Source: Bacteroidota bacterium (GTDB lineage Bacteria > Bacteroidota > Bacteroidia > B-17B0 > Aurantibacillaceae). From it: a stretch of 64,000 bases of DNA. The notes below the pieces were generated by a model. That model was not told the DNA's origin and ran no database searches. It was given only the letters and a program-made list of their open reading frames with translations. Below are positions 19,429 to 27,003 of this stretch, piece after piece. The stretch is from positions 1 to 64,000 of the forward strand of contig JAAFIQ010000020.1 in assembly GCA_013298715.1 (NCBI GenBank), written 5' to 3'. Position 1 is the first letter of the stretch. The number at the start of each line of letters is the position of its first letter. The translations under genes were made by a program, and so were the position numbers.

Positions 19429-21810
19429 GTGTCGAATACAACAACCTCTAAAAAACAAGGCCTAGTCTCCCAAAAAGATATTAGTCTCATTGTTCGGATT
19501 TTAAAAAGTAATTGGTGGATACCACTTCTAATTATTCCAATTTTTTATGGCGCATCAGTTTTCTATGTTTACAGATTAACAAATGTTTATCAAGTAAGTA
19601 CTCAAATTTTACTTAAAGTTAACGATACTTATTACAATAATAATGTTGTTAACGACCAAAGTTTTTATGGTTTTGGCGGTTATGTAGATAACCTAAATGA
19701 GCAACGCATTTTACAATCGTATGATTTAGCAAGCATTGTTGTAGGCAAAAACATGTCTCGTTTAGAAGTATCTTACTTTATTATTGGTAAAGTTAGACGT
19801 ACTGAACAATTTTCAGGAATGCCATTTTCAGTATCGGTTAAAGCTCTTAGGCCAGATTATTATGAGCTCCCATTAGATTTTAAGTTTATTGACGAATCAC
19901 GCTATCAAATTTCAATACCAACCGGAGATAAAGTAATTACTAAAACTGGTTTTTTTGGAAAAGATTTAATTGATTTAGACATGAATATAAACATTACCAA
20001 AAGTGAGCAATTATCAGGTAATGCAATAAAGGCTATTATGCCAATTTTTTATCAATTTGAGATTCACAGCAAAGATTATTTAATCTCAAATTTTTTAGGA
20101 AATATGAGTATTGAAAATCCGGAGTATACTAATATTTTAATGATTAACTTAAAGGATATTATTCCTGAAAGAGCCGCATTACTGCTAGATACGCTCAACA
20201 AAGTTTACCAAGAAAGCAGGTTAAAAAGTAAGTTTGATTTGAATGAGAGAACTATTGAATACATTGACAAACAGTTAAATGAAATAACTTTTTCTTTAAA
20301 AAGCATTGAAGATACCATGCAGAACTATAAACTTTCTCGAAACATTATCAATTTGCAATGGGAAGAAGGAGATTATTTGGCGAAAATTTCAACCTATGAT
20401 AGGCAGCGTTCTGAGACAGAACTATCTGTTGCGGCGATGAATGACTTAGAGAAATATATTATTGAAGATAAAGATCCTCAATTTTTACCTCCAAGTGTTT
20501 TTATTGTTGAAAAAACCGGGTTTATGGCTACATCAGCAACAGAGTTATACATAAAACAAATTGAATTAAACAAAACATACAACACAACAAAAGAATCTAA
20601 TCCAAATATTATTGAATTAAAAAATACCATCAATAAAATTAAACAAGATTTACTTGTATACATTAACAATGCTCGAAAAGCATCTAATGATCAAATTAAG
20701 AATATAGAAAAAGAAATAAAAAATTATATTTCTAACGCAAAAAACATTCCACAAAAACAACGCGACGTTGTTAATATTCAACGAAAAGCCATTGTAAGCG
20801 AACAACTATACAATTTCTTACTCGAAAAAAGAGCCAATACAAAAATAGCCAGAGCTACAATTATACCAGATGTAAAAATTGTAGAATCTCCAAGAAATAT
20901 AGGTAGTGTTGAACCTGACAAAGCCAAAATACAGAAACAATTTTTAAATATTGGCTTTCTTATTTCGCTGGTACTTATACTCGTTAGAACATTTGTTTTG
21001 TCCAAAATTAAATCTGTTGAACATTTAAAAGAATTAACGGAATTACCATTAATTGGGGTTTTACCCTATGTTCTTGAAAAGGGCGATGGTGTTATTGTAA
21101 ACGAAAAACCAAATTCGGCAATATCTGAAGCTTTCAGAAATTTACAAACAAATTTACAATATGCTTGTATTGATACAAATTCTAAAACATTTTTAGTAAC
21201 CTCATTTATGCCAAGTGAAGGAAAAACGTTTACCACAGTAAACATGGCGCATATCTTTGCCAAATCTGGTAAAAAAACAATTATTTTAGAACTAGATTTA
21301 CATAAACCTAGAATTTATGCGAGCTTAGGATTTAAGCCTCAAGATAAAGGAATTACTACTTTTATAGCCGGTAGAAATACTTTTGAAGAGATAATTTCTC
21401 CCACTAACACAAATAATTTATTTTGTGCATTTTGTGGGCCTATTCCTCCAAATCCGTCGGAGTTCGTTTTATCCAATAAACTAGAAGAATTTATTGAAGA
21501 GGTAAAGAAAAAATTTGATATTGTTATAATTGATACACCGCCGTCAGGCTTATTATCAGACGCCATGTACTTAATTAAAAACGTAGATGCTACCATTTTT
21601 GTTTTAAATACCAATAGCAGCACCAAAAAAACGGTAACTTTTGTGAATAATATTGTAGAAATTAATAATTTTAATAATGTTTTCTTAGTATTAAATGGTG
21701 TTAGGCGTTCTCTAAAACGCTACTATTATCAAGGCTATGGCTACGGCTATGGTTACGGCTATGGCTACGGGTATGGTTATGGCTCAGTTTACAGAGGTGG
21801 TAAAAGTTAG
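19429..21810 (+). CDS. Polysaccharide co-polymerase / BY-type tyrosine autokinase (Wzc family)
   Basis: Inner-membrane protein that regulates chain length and export of surface polysaccharide. The Wzz domain has membrane helices at about residues 30-50 and 505-525, with a long coiled-coil periplasmic part between them. The cytoplasmic kinase has Walker A MPSEGKTFTT (about 595), Walker A' ILELDLHKPRI, and Walker B VIIDTPPSGLLSDA. The tail is a tyrosine cluster (YYY, then eight Gly-Tyr repeats) for autophosphorylation. The start is GTG at 19429, just after a promoter element. No outer-membrane Wza-type partner is in the window. Confidence 0.92.
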   Translation: MSNTTTSKKQGLVSQKDISLIVRILKSNWWIPLLIIPIFYGASVFYVYRLTNVYQVSTQILLKVNDTYYNNNVVNDQSFYGFGGYVDNLNEQRILQSYDLASIVVGKNMSRLEVSYFIIGKVRRTEQFSGMPFSVSVKALRPDYYELPLDFKFIDESRYQISIPTGDKVITKTGFFGKDLIDLDMNINITKSEQLSGNAIKAIMPIFYQFEIHSKDYLISNFLGNMSIENPEYTNILMINLKDIIPERAALLLDTLNKVYQESRLKSKFDLNERTIEYIDKQLNEITFSLKSIEDTMQNYKLSRNIINLQWEEGDYLAKISTYDRQRSETELSVAAMNDLEKYIIEDKDPQFLPPSVFIVEKTGFMATSATELYIKQIELNKTYNTTKESNPNIIELKNTINKIKQDLLVYINNARKASNDQIKNIEKEIKNYISNAKNIPQKQRDVVNIQRKAIVSEQLYNFLLEKRANTKIARATIIPDVKIVESPRNIGSVEPDKAKIQKQFLNIGFLISLVLILVRTFVLSKIKSVEHLKELTELPLIGVLPYVLEKGDGVIVNEKPNSAISEAFRNLQTNLQYACIDTNSKTFLVTSFMPSEGKTFTTVNMAHIFAKSGKKTIILELDLHKPRIYASLGFKPQDKGITTFIAGRNTFEEIISPTNTNNLFCAFCGPIPPNPSEFVLSNKLEEFIEEVKKKFDIVIIDTPPSGLLSDAMYLIKNVDATIFVLNTNSSTKKTVTFVNNIVEINNFNNVFLVLNGVRRSLKRYYYQGYGYGYGYGYGYGYGYGSVYRGGKS
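21733..21783 (+). repeat. Hexanucleotide tandem repeat GGNTAY x8 in the kinase tail
   Basis: Eight consecutive copies of a 6-base unit (GGC/GGT/GGG plus TAT/TAC) encode (Gly-Tyr)8 followed by Gly. Third positions vary, so the run is not perfectly uniform, but 6-base steps allow in-frame gain or loss of phosphorylatable tyrosines. Confidence 0.9.
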
Positions 21811-21845
21811 TCTAAATCACTTTAATTTCTTTTATAACTGCTAAT

Positions 21846-21870
21846 AAATGAGTAAGTTTGTTACTCATTT
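21846..21870. promoter_or_regulatory. 25-bp palindrome enclosing a -7 promoter element: likely operator/promoter
   Basis: Perfect 10-bp arms AAATGAGTAA and TTACTCATTT around GTTTG. The sequence TAAGTTTG (21853-21860) spans the left arm and loop and is an exact TAnnTTTG element. The regulator's ATG starts at the very next base (21871). A dimer bound here would block the promoter, which suggests autorepression by the downstream winged-helix protein. It could also act as a terminator for the kinase gene, though no U-tract follows. Confidence 0.55.
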
Positions 21871-22401
21871 ATGTTAGAAACCTTGGTATCTTCTAAAACA
21901 CGTTTAAAAATCTTATTAAAATTTTTTTTAAACGAAAATGCTCAGGCTCACTTAAGAGGCTTAGAAGAAGAGTTCAGCGAATCTACAAATTCAATAAGAA
22001 TAGAATTAAACAGGTTTGAGGCCGCAGGTTTTTTAATTTCTAATAGGTCTGGCAATAAGAAAATTTTCTCTGCAAATATATTACACCCACTTTTCAAAGA
22101 CATTCAGAGCATTTTAAAAAAAATGACTGGCATTGATTATGTAATAGATTATACACTTAAACAAATTGGTGATTTAAAGAAGGTTTATCTAGTTGGAAGT
22201 TTAGCAAACGGCATAGATAGTAAAGAAATAGAGCTGATTTTAGTTGGCGATATTAACACAAATTATCTTAACAAATTGGTGCCTAAAGCAGAGAAAAAAA
22301 TAAATAAAAAAATTATATTTAAAATCTTTACAAAAAAAGATTTTGATTTAGATAAGATTGATACTGGAAAAACACCTCCATTATTAATCTGGAGTAAGTA
22401 G
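21871..22401 (+). CDS. Winged-helix regulator fused to a nucleotidyltransferase-like domain
   Basis: 176 residues. Residues 1-75 form an ArsR/MarR-like winged helix (TRLKILLKFFLNENAQAHLRGLEEEF, NSIRIELNRFEAAGFLI, RSGNKKIFSAN, given in segments). Residues 100-175 resemble an MNT-type nucleotidyltransferase fold: VYLVGSLANGIDSKEIELILVG has the Gly-Ser motif, but the acidic pair is reduced to D/E-x-E. I infer a DNA-binding switch in which the NTase-like part is a sensor or remnant. It sits between the kinase gene and upxY, so a role in controlling the polysaccharide locus is likely. Confidence 0.7.
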   Translation: MLETLVSSKTRLKILLKFFLNENAQAHLRGLEEEFSESTNSIRIELNRFEAAGFLISNRSGNKKIFSANILHPLFKDIQSILKKMTGIDYVIDYTLKQIGDLKKVYLVGSLANGIDSKEIELILVGDINTNYLNKLVPKAEKKINKKIIFKIFTKKDFDLDKIDTGKTPPLLIWSK

Positions 22402-22429
22402 AGATAAGGTTTTGGTGTTATTATACACA

Positions 22430-22458
22430 CTTAGTCAATGGGACTGAGGTGGCGAAGC
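22430..22458 (+). promoter_or_regulatory. Hairpin leader element before the UpxY gene, possible antiterminator loading site
   Basis: CTTAGTC (22430-22436) and GACTGAG (22442-22448) pair, with one G-T wobble, around a 5-base loop. They are followed at once by the unusually GC-rich GTGGCGAAGC. It lies 11 bases before the antiterminator's ATG. RfaH-type factors load at hairpin-forming ops sites, so this is a candidate equivalent. No known consensus was matched. Confidence 0.3.
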
Positions 22459-22469
22459 TTTAAATAAAA

Positions 22470-22967
22470 ATGCACTGGAAAGCTGTATACGTAAATTCTC
22501 GATCAGAGAAAAAAGTGAGTAAAAAGCTTATAGAAACCAATATAGAAAGTTATGTTCCATTAAAAAAAGAATTAAAACATTGGAGTGATAGAAAAAAGTT
22601 GGTTATTACGCCATTAATTCCAGGATATGTTTTTTTAAAAATTGAAGAAAAAAATAGAGAGAAAGTTTTTGAAATTTCTGGCGTTATTCAATTCTTGCGT
22701 TACAATGGAAAAGATGCGGTTATTTATGATAAAGAAATTGAAATCTTAAAATCCATCGAAGAAAAAGGCTACTACGTAGAAGGTAAATTTGGTACCGATT
22801 TAAACATTGGCGATTTAGTAGAAATTAAAGCGGGTCCATTTAAAGGATATGAAGGATTAATTACTCAAACCAAAAGCGAACAAATTTGTTATGTGGTTAT
22901 TAAAAGCATCGACTTCCAACTAAAAATTCAATTACCAAAAGAAACACTCGAAAAAATAAAAAACTAG
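22470..22967 (+). CDS. UpxY/RfaH-type transcription antiterminator (NusG family)
   Basis: 165 residues. The N-terminal NGN domain starts 'WKAVYVNSRSEKKVSKKL' and contains 'LIPGYVFLKI' and 'VIQFLRYNGK'. A C-terminal KOW motif follows (IGDLVEIKAGPFKGYEGLI, about residues 108-127). In Bacteroidota these proteins let RNA polymerase read through long polysaccharide operons. It stands just before about 40 kb of co-oriented sugar genes. Its stop overlaps the next start (GTG at 22967). Confidence 0.9.
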   Translation: MHWKAVYVNSRSEKKVSKKLIETNIESYVPLKKELKHWSDRKKLVITPLIPGYVFLKIEEKNREKVFEISGVIQFLRYNGKDAVIYDKEIEILKSIEEKGYYVEGKFGTDLNIGDLVEIKAGPFKGYEGLITQTKSEQICYVVIKSIDFQLKIQLPKETLEKIKN

Positions 22968-23935
22968 TGGACAAAACAATCTTGGAAAAACGTATTTTAA
23001 TAACTGGCGGAGCCGGATTTATTGGTAGTAATATTATTGACTATCTTATGAGTATTGGTCATAAAAATATTACAGTACTTGATAATTTAGAAACCGGTTC
23101 ATTAACCAATATTCAACAACACCTGTCAAAAATTAATTTTATACAAGGTGATATAACAAATTATGAAGCTTGTTTAACCGCTACTAAAAATTGCGATGTT
23201 GTTTTACATCAAGCGGCTTTAGGCAGCGTGCCTCGAAGTATTGCTAATCCCACTAATACGCATGCTACTAATTTAAGTGGCTTTTTAAATATGTTAGAAG
23301 CGTGTAAAGCAAATCAAGTAAAACGTTTTGTTTATGCCTCGTCTTCGTCAGTTTATGGAAGCGACGAAACTTTACCTAAGCAAGAACATAAAACAGGGCA
23401 ACCGTTATCGCCCTATGCCATTACAAAAGTAGCTAACGAATTGTATGCAAATGTATTTTATCAACTGTATAATTTAGAAGTAATAGGTTTGCGTTATTTT
23501 AATGTATTTGGACCAAAACAAAATCCTGCTGGACCTTACGCAGCTGTAATCCCTATTTTTATTACCAATTGCTTAAATAACGAACCTTCTTTTATTTTTG
23601 GAGATGGCACTAACCAACGTGATTTTACGCACGTTAGCAATGTAGTACAAGCAAACATATTAGCCGCTACTACTACTAATACCAATGCCTTTGGAGATGT
23701 ATTTAATATTGCTTTTGGCGGTTCTATTGCCATTAATGAATTGTACAAATTAATAAAAACAAAATTAAATTCCGATTTACAAATACAATATAAAGCGCCT
23801 CGTATGGGTGAAATAAAAAATAGTTTTGCCGCTGTTGATAAAGCAAAAGAAATATTAGGTTACCTCCCTCAAATAAATTTACAAGAGGGTATTAATGATA
23901 CGCTTAATTGGTATCAAACATATTTTAAAAAATGA
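22967..23935 (+). CDS. SDR UDP-sugar epimerase, WbpP/TviC-like (UDP-GlcNAc C4 epimerase)
   Basis: 322 residues of the extended SDR family. NAD-binding [12 protein letters not shown] is at about 10-21, and the catalytic Ser-Tyr-Lys set is YASSSSVYGS with YAITK. LRYFNVFGPKQNPAGPYAAVIP and GDGTNQRDFTHV resemble WbpP/TviC-type UDP-N-acetylhexosamine 4-epimerases more than GalE. It probably supplies UDP-GalNAc or its uronic acid. The GTG start overlaps the upxY stop, and the ATG of hisH overlaps its own stop. Confidence 0.82.
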   Translation: MDKTILEKRILITGGAGFIGSNIIDYLMSIGHKNITVLDNLETGSLTNIQQHLSKINFIQGDITNYEACLTATKNCDVVLHQAALGSVPRSIANPTNTHATNLSGFLNMLEACKANQVKRFVYASSSSVYGSDETLPKQEHKTGQPLSPYAITKVANELYANVFYQLYNLEVIGLRYFNVFGPKQNPAGPYAAVIPIFITNCLNNEPSFIFGDGTNQRDFTHVSNVVQANILAATTTNTNAFGDVFNIAFGGSIAINELYKLIKTKLNSDLQIQYKAPRMGEIKNSFAAVDKAKEILGYLPQINLQEGINDTLNWYQTYFKK

Positions 23936-24543
23936 TAGTAATTATTGATTACGGTATTGGAAACTTAGCTTCTGTACTCAATATGTTTAAAAAAATTGGG
24001 ACAAAAGAAGTGTGTATCTCTAACGATGCTTCTGTTATTTCAAAAGCCGATAAACTATTATTACCTGGCGTTGGCGCTTTTGATGCGGCTGCCATTCAAT
24101 TAGAAAAATCTAACCTAATAAAACTGATTGATGATAAAGTTTTAAATCAAAAAGTTCCCTTACTTGGTATTTGTTTAGGAATGCAATTGCTTACCAAGCG
24201 CAGCGAAGAAGGTGAAAAAAATGGTTTAGGATATATTGATGCAGAAACCGTAAAGTTTAATTTAGATCCTAGCTTAAAATTAAAAGTACCTCACATGGGT
24301 TGGAATTACATCAACGTAAAACAAGCTAATCCACTCATCGAAATGGAAACTAAATCTCGTTTTTATTTTGTGCATTCATATTATGTAAAATGTTTTGATG
24401 AACGTCAATCGCTTGCCACCTGCCAGTTCGGTACAGAGTTTACTTGCATGGTAAATAAAGATAATGTGTTTGGCGCACAATTCCATCCCGAAAAAAGTTT
24501 GAAATTCGGAATGAAATTATTAGAAAATTTTTCAAAATTATAA
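23932..24543 (+). CDS. HisH2-type glutaminase subunit for sugar amidination
   Basis: Class I glutamine amidotransferase that hydrolyses glutamine and passes ammonia to a HisF-like partner. Its 203 residues have the nucleophile in GICLGMQLL (about Cys82) and the His-Glu pair in AQFHPEKS. It has no histidine-biosynthesis neighbours. In P. aeruginosa O-antigen and flagellin-glycan loci such HisH2/HisF2 pairs feed ammonia to WbpG/PseA to make acetamidino sugars. Here WbpG homologues occur at 32.7, 38.1 and 60.8 kb. Its partner gene is unusually about 840 bases away, beyond an inserted cassette. Confidence 0.88.
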   Translation: MIVIIDYGIGNLASVLNMFKKIGTKEVCISNDASVISKADKLLLPGVGAFDAAAIQLEKSNLIKLIDDKVLNQKVPLLGICLGMQLLTKRSEEGEKNGLGYIDAETVKFNLDPSLKLKVPHMGWNYINVKQANPLIEMETKSRFYFVHSYYVKCFDERQSLATCQFGTEFTCMVNKDNVFGAQFHPEKSLKFGMKLLENFSKL

Positions 24544-24550
24544 AAAGATT

Positions 24551-24640
24551 AGCACGCAAAGAGCGCAAAGTACGCAGAGAGAGAATCAAACATAAATAGC
24601 ACGCAAAGAGTGCAAAGAGCGCAAAGTAAGCAAAGAAAAG
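24551..24640. repeat. Left repeat cluster of the GxxExxY cassette (GCAAAGAGCGCAAAG type)
   Basis: Two related copies, at 24551-24580 and 24598-24640, start AGCACGCAAAGAG and continue with GCAAAGWRCGC units. They are the reverse-complement type of the CTTTGCG units to the right of the GxxExxY gene, for example GCAAAGAGTGCAAAGAGCG against the complement of 25061-25080. The cluster ends 3 bases before the GxxExxY start. Confidence 0.8.
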
Positions 24641-24643
24641 ATA

Positions 24644-25030
24644 ATGACTGAAAATGAAATATCTAAAGTGTTGATTGGAATATTCATTAAAGTTCACAAA
24701 GAATTAGGTCCAGGATTATTAGAAAGTATTTATGAAAAAGCAATTTGTTACGAACTTTCAAAAAACAAAATACGGTTTACTAAGCAACAAGCAATTCCGG
24801 TTATTTATGATGGTGTAGATTTAGATATTGGATTTCGAGCCGATATAATTGTTGAGAAAAAAGTTATAATCGAACTAAAATCGATTGAGTATGTTTTACC
24901 ACTTCACCACAAAACACTTCTTACTTATTTAAGATTAACAAACATAAAATTAGGCTTATTAGTCAATTTCAATGTTGTACTTTTAAAGGATGGGATATCA
25001 AGAGTTGTTAATTATTTAGATGAAGTTTGA
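24644..25030 (+). CDS. GxxExxY protein (PD-(D/E)XK nuclease-like)
   Basis: 128 residues. The family motif GLLESIY is at about residues 24-30, and an ELK core with upstream Asp (FRADIIVEKKVIIELKS, about 65-82) matches a PD-(D/E)XK nuclease-like fold. LPLHHKTLLTYLR and GLLVNFNV are further family signatures. It appears full length. Its function is unproven. It interrupts hisH and hisF and lies between two repeat clusters of opposite orientation, which suggests it travels with them. Confidence 0.88.
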   Translation: MTENEISKVLIGIFIKVHKELGPGLLESIYEKAICYELSKNKIRFTKQQAIPVIYDGVDLDIGFRADIIVEKKVIIELKSIEYVLPLHHKTLLTYLRLTNIKLGLLVNFNVVLLKDGISRVVNYLDEV

Positions 25031-25053
25031 GTTATTTGGCATATCAATATTAC

Positions 25054-25384
25054 CTTTTCGCTCTTTGCGCACTTTGCGGATCATTTTATTACTACTAACA
25101 TTATTACCTTTGCGAACCTTGCGAACTTTGTGTGCCATTTTTTTACTACTAACTTCATCACCTTTGCGAGCTCTGCCTTTGCGTGTCCACATACGATACC
25201 TACTTCATCACATTTGCGAGCTCTGCGCCTTTGGGTGCCCACATACTATACCTACTTCATCACCTTTGCGAGCTCTGCGCCTTTGGGTGCCCACATACTA
25301 TACCTACTTCATCACCTTTGCGAGCTCTGCGCCTTTGCGTGCCCACTACGATACCTACTTCATCACCTTTGCTAACTTCAAAAA
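25054..25384. repeat. Right tandem array, about 7 copies of a 50-54 bp unit
   Basis: CCTTTGCG-type anchors occur at 25054, 25107, 25161, 25211, 25263, 25315 and 25366 (spacing 50-54). Units share ACTTCATCACCTTTGCGAGC, TCTGCGCCTTTG, GTGCCCACATAC and TACCT. The first two copies are more diverged, the central ones nearly identical. The last partial unit stops directly at the hisF ATG (25385). All three forward frames are open through much of it, but the predicted peptides are low-complexity and not credible. It fills the 354-base gap; no gene is seen. Confidence 0.88.
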
Positions 25385-26143
25385 ATGGCGCTTAAACGCA
25401 TAATTCCCTGCCTCCTCTACGATGGTGTTGGACTCGTAAAAACGGTCAAATTCAAAAACCCGTCTTACATTGGCGATCCTATTAACGCTATAAAAATTTA
25501 CAACGAAAAAGAAGTAGATGAATTAATTGTTATCGATATTAATGCCTCTAAACAAAAGCGTAAACCTAACTTCGATAAAATAGCTGATATGGCAAGCGAA
25601 GCCTTTATGCCCTTTGCTTATGGCGGTGGTGTAAAAACATTTGAAGACTTTGCCACACTTTATAAAATTGGTGTAGAAAAAGTAATTGTTAACTCATTAA
25701 TTCAAGAAAACCCCGAAGTAATACAAAAAGTTGTAGCACATTATGGCGCACAAGCGGTAGTAGCTTGTATCGATTTTAAAAAACCATTATTTGGAGCAAA
25801 AGCACCTTACTCTTACATTGGTAATAAAATAAAAGGCTCCTTAGTTGAATATGCAAAATACCTAACCGAAATAATTGGAGTAGGCGAGTTAATGTTATAC
25901 AGTGTTGACAACGACGGCACTTGGGAAGGATACGATACCGAAATAACTTCGCAATTATTAAACGCTGTTGAAGTTCCCGTAATTGCCTGCGGTGGTTGCG
26001 GAAGTATAGAGCACTTAAAAACAATTTTATATACGACTAATGCAAATGCCGCCGCAATTGGTAGTATGGCAGTTTATAGTAAAAAAGGAATGGGTGTATT
26101 AATTAATTTTCCTGTACGAGAAACAGTAATAAACGAATACTAA
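25385..26143 (+). CDS. HisF2-type ammonia-channel subunit for sugar amidination
   Basis: 252-residue (beta/alpha)8 barrel. It opens RIIPCLLYDGVGLVKTVKF, whereas histidine-pathway HisF has CLD at that place, so the catalytic Asp11 is replaced by Leu. YIGDPINAIKIYNEKEVDEL, FAYGGGVKT and VIACGGCGS follow. This is the HisF2/WbpZ pattern: it relays ammonia rather than cyclising imidazole. It is the partner of the HisH2 gene upstream. The ATG at 25385 follows immediately on the repeat array. Confidence 0.88.
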   Translation: MALKRIIPCLLYDGVGLVKTVKFKNPSYIGDPINAIKIYNEKEVDELIVIDINASKQKRKPNFDKIADMASEAFMPFAYGGGVKTFEDFATLYKIGVEKVIVNSLIQENPEVIQKVVAHYGAQAVVACIDFKKPLFGAKAPYSYIGNKIKGSLVEYAKYLTEIIGVGELMLYSVDNDGTWEGYDTEITSQLLNAVEVPVIACGGCGSIEHLKTILYTTNANAAAIGSMAVYSKKGMGVLINFPVRETVINEY

Positions 26144-26147
26144 TTTA

Positions 26148-27002
26148 ATGACTGAACAATGGCATAGCGTTCAAAAAGGAACAGCCTTTAACTTAAAAAA
26201 GATTATTAAAGATCTTATTGAGTATAAAGACTTAATAGGTTTGTTTTTTAAGCGTGATATTAAATCAAGTTACCAACAAACGGTATTAGGACCTCTATGG
26301 TTAATTATACAGCCCGTTTTTACAAGTATTGTTTTTACAGTTGTATTTGGTAATATTGCTAAGATACAAACACCTAACGCCATTTCACCATTTGCTTTTT
26401 ATCTTTTAGGTTTATCATTTTGGAATTATTTTGCCGATTGTTTCAATAAAATTTCGGGAACCTTTGTAACAAACGCCTCCGTATTTGGTAAAGTTTATTT
26501 TCCTCGTTTAGCTGTTCCTGTTTCAATTTTGTTATCTGGTATTTTTAAATTTAGTATTCAGTTTGTCTTGTTTTTTGCTGTTTACTTTTATGGGATCTTC
26601 TTTCAAGGATTTAATTTTCACATCAATTTAACTGCTTTACTTATTCCCATTTATTTATTGCTTTTATCTATGTTTGCTTTAGGCTTAGGACTTATTGTAT
26701 CTTCTTTTACAACAAAATATAGAGATTTAACAATGTTAGTAGCATTTGGAGTTCAGTTATTGATGTACGCAACTCCTATTGCTTATCCCTTTTTTACAAT
26801 TGCAAACACTTCCATTTTTTACAAAATTTTATTATGCAATCCTTTAACAGGTATAATTGAAGCTTGCAAATACGCTTTTACTTCAACTGGATTATTTAGT
26901 TTAAAATTATTGCTAATAGATGCAAGTGTTATAATCATTGTTTTAATATTAGGAATCTACATTTTCTCAAAAGTTGAAAAACGTTTTATGGATACCGTAT
27001 AA
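26148..27002 (+). CDS. Polysaccharide ABC exporter permease (Wzm type)
   Basis: 284 residues with six predicted membrane helices of the ABC-2 family. An N-terminal amphipathic segment contains 'FFKRDIKSSYQQTVLGPLWL', the classical start of O-antigen/teichoic-acid permeases. It forms the channel that exports completed, lipid-linked glycan with the adjacent ATPase, 1 base downstream. This implies that at least part of the glycan is made by the ABC-dependent route. Confidence 0.93.
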   Translation: MTEQWHSVQKGTAFNLKKIIKDLIEYKDLIGLFFKRDIKSSYQQTVLGPLWLIIQPVFTSIVFTVVFGNIAKIQTPNAISPFAFYLLGLSFWNYFADCFNKISGTFVTNASVFGKVYFPRLAVPVSILLSGIFKFSIQFVLFFAVYFYGIFFQGFNFHINLTALLIPIYLLLLSMFALGLGLIVSSFTTKYRDLTMLVAFGVQLLMYATPIAYPFFTIANTSIFYKILLCNPLTGIIEACKYAFTSTGLFSLKLLLIDASVIIIVLILGIYIFSKVEKRFMDTV

Positions 27003-27003
27003 C

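Noticed and set aside
25054-25384. CRISPR array
   Set aside because: Successive units are similar over their whole length. There is no split into constant repeats and unique spacers, and no cas genes are near.
25020-25403. Overlapping open frames of 70-127 codons through the tandem repeats
   Set aside because: They exist in all three forward frames, encode the same low-complexity repeat shifted by frame, and depend on the 50-54 bp array; they are repeat artefacts.
23932-26143. HisH and HisF as histidine biosynthesis genes
   Set aside because: No other his genes are present, HisF lacks the catalytic Asp of CLD, and the genes lie in a glycan locus with WbpG partners.
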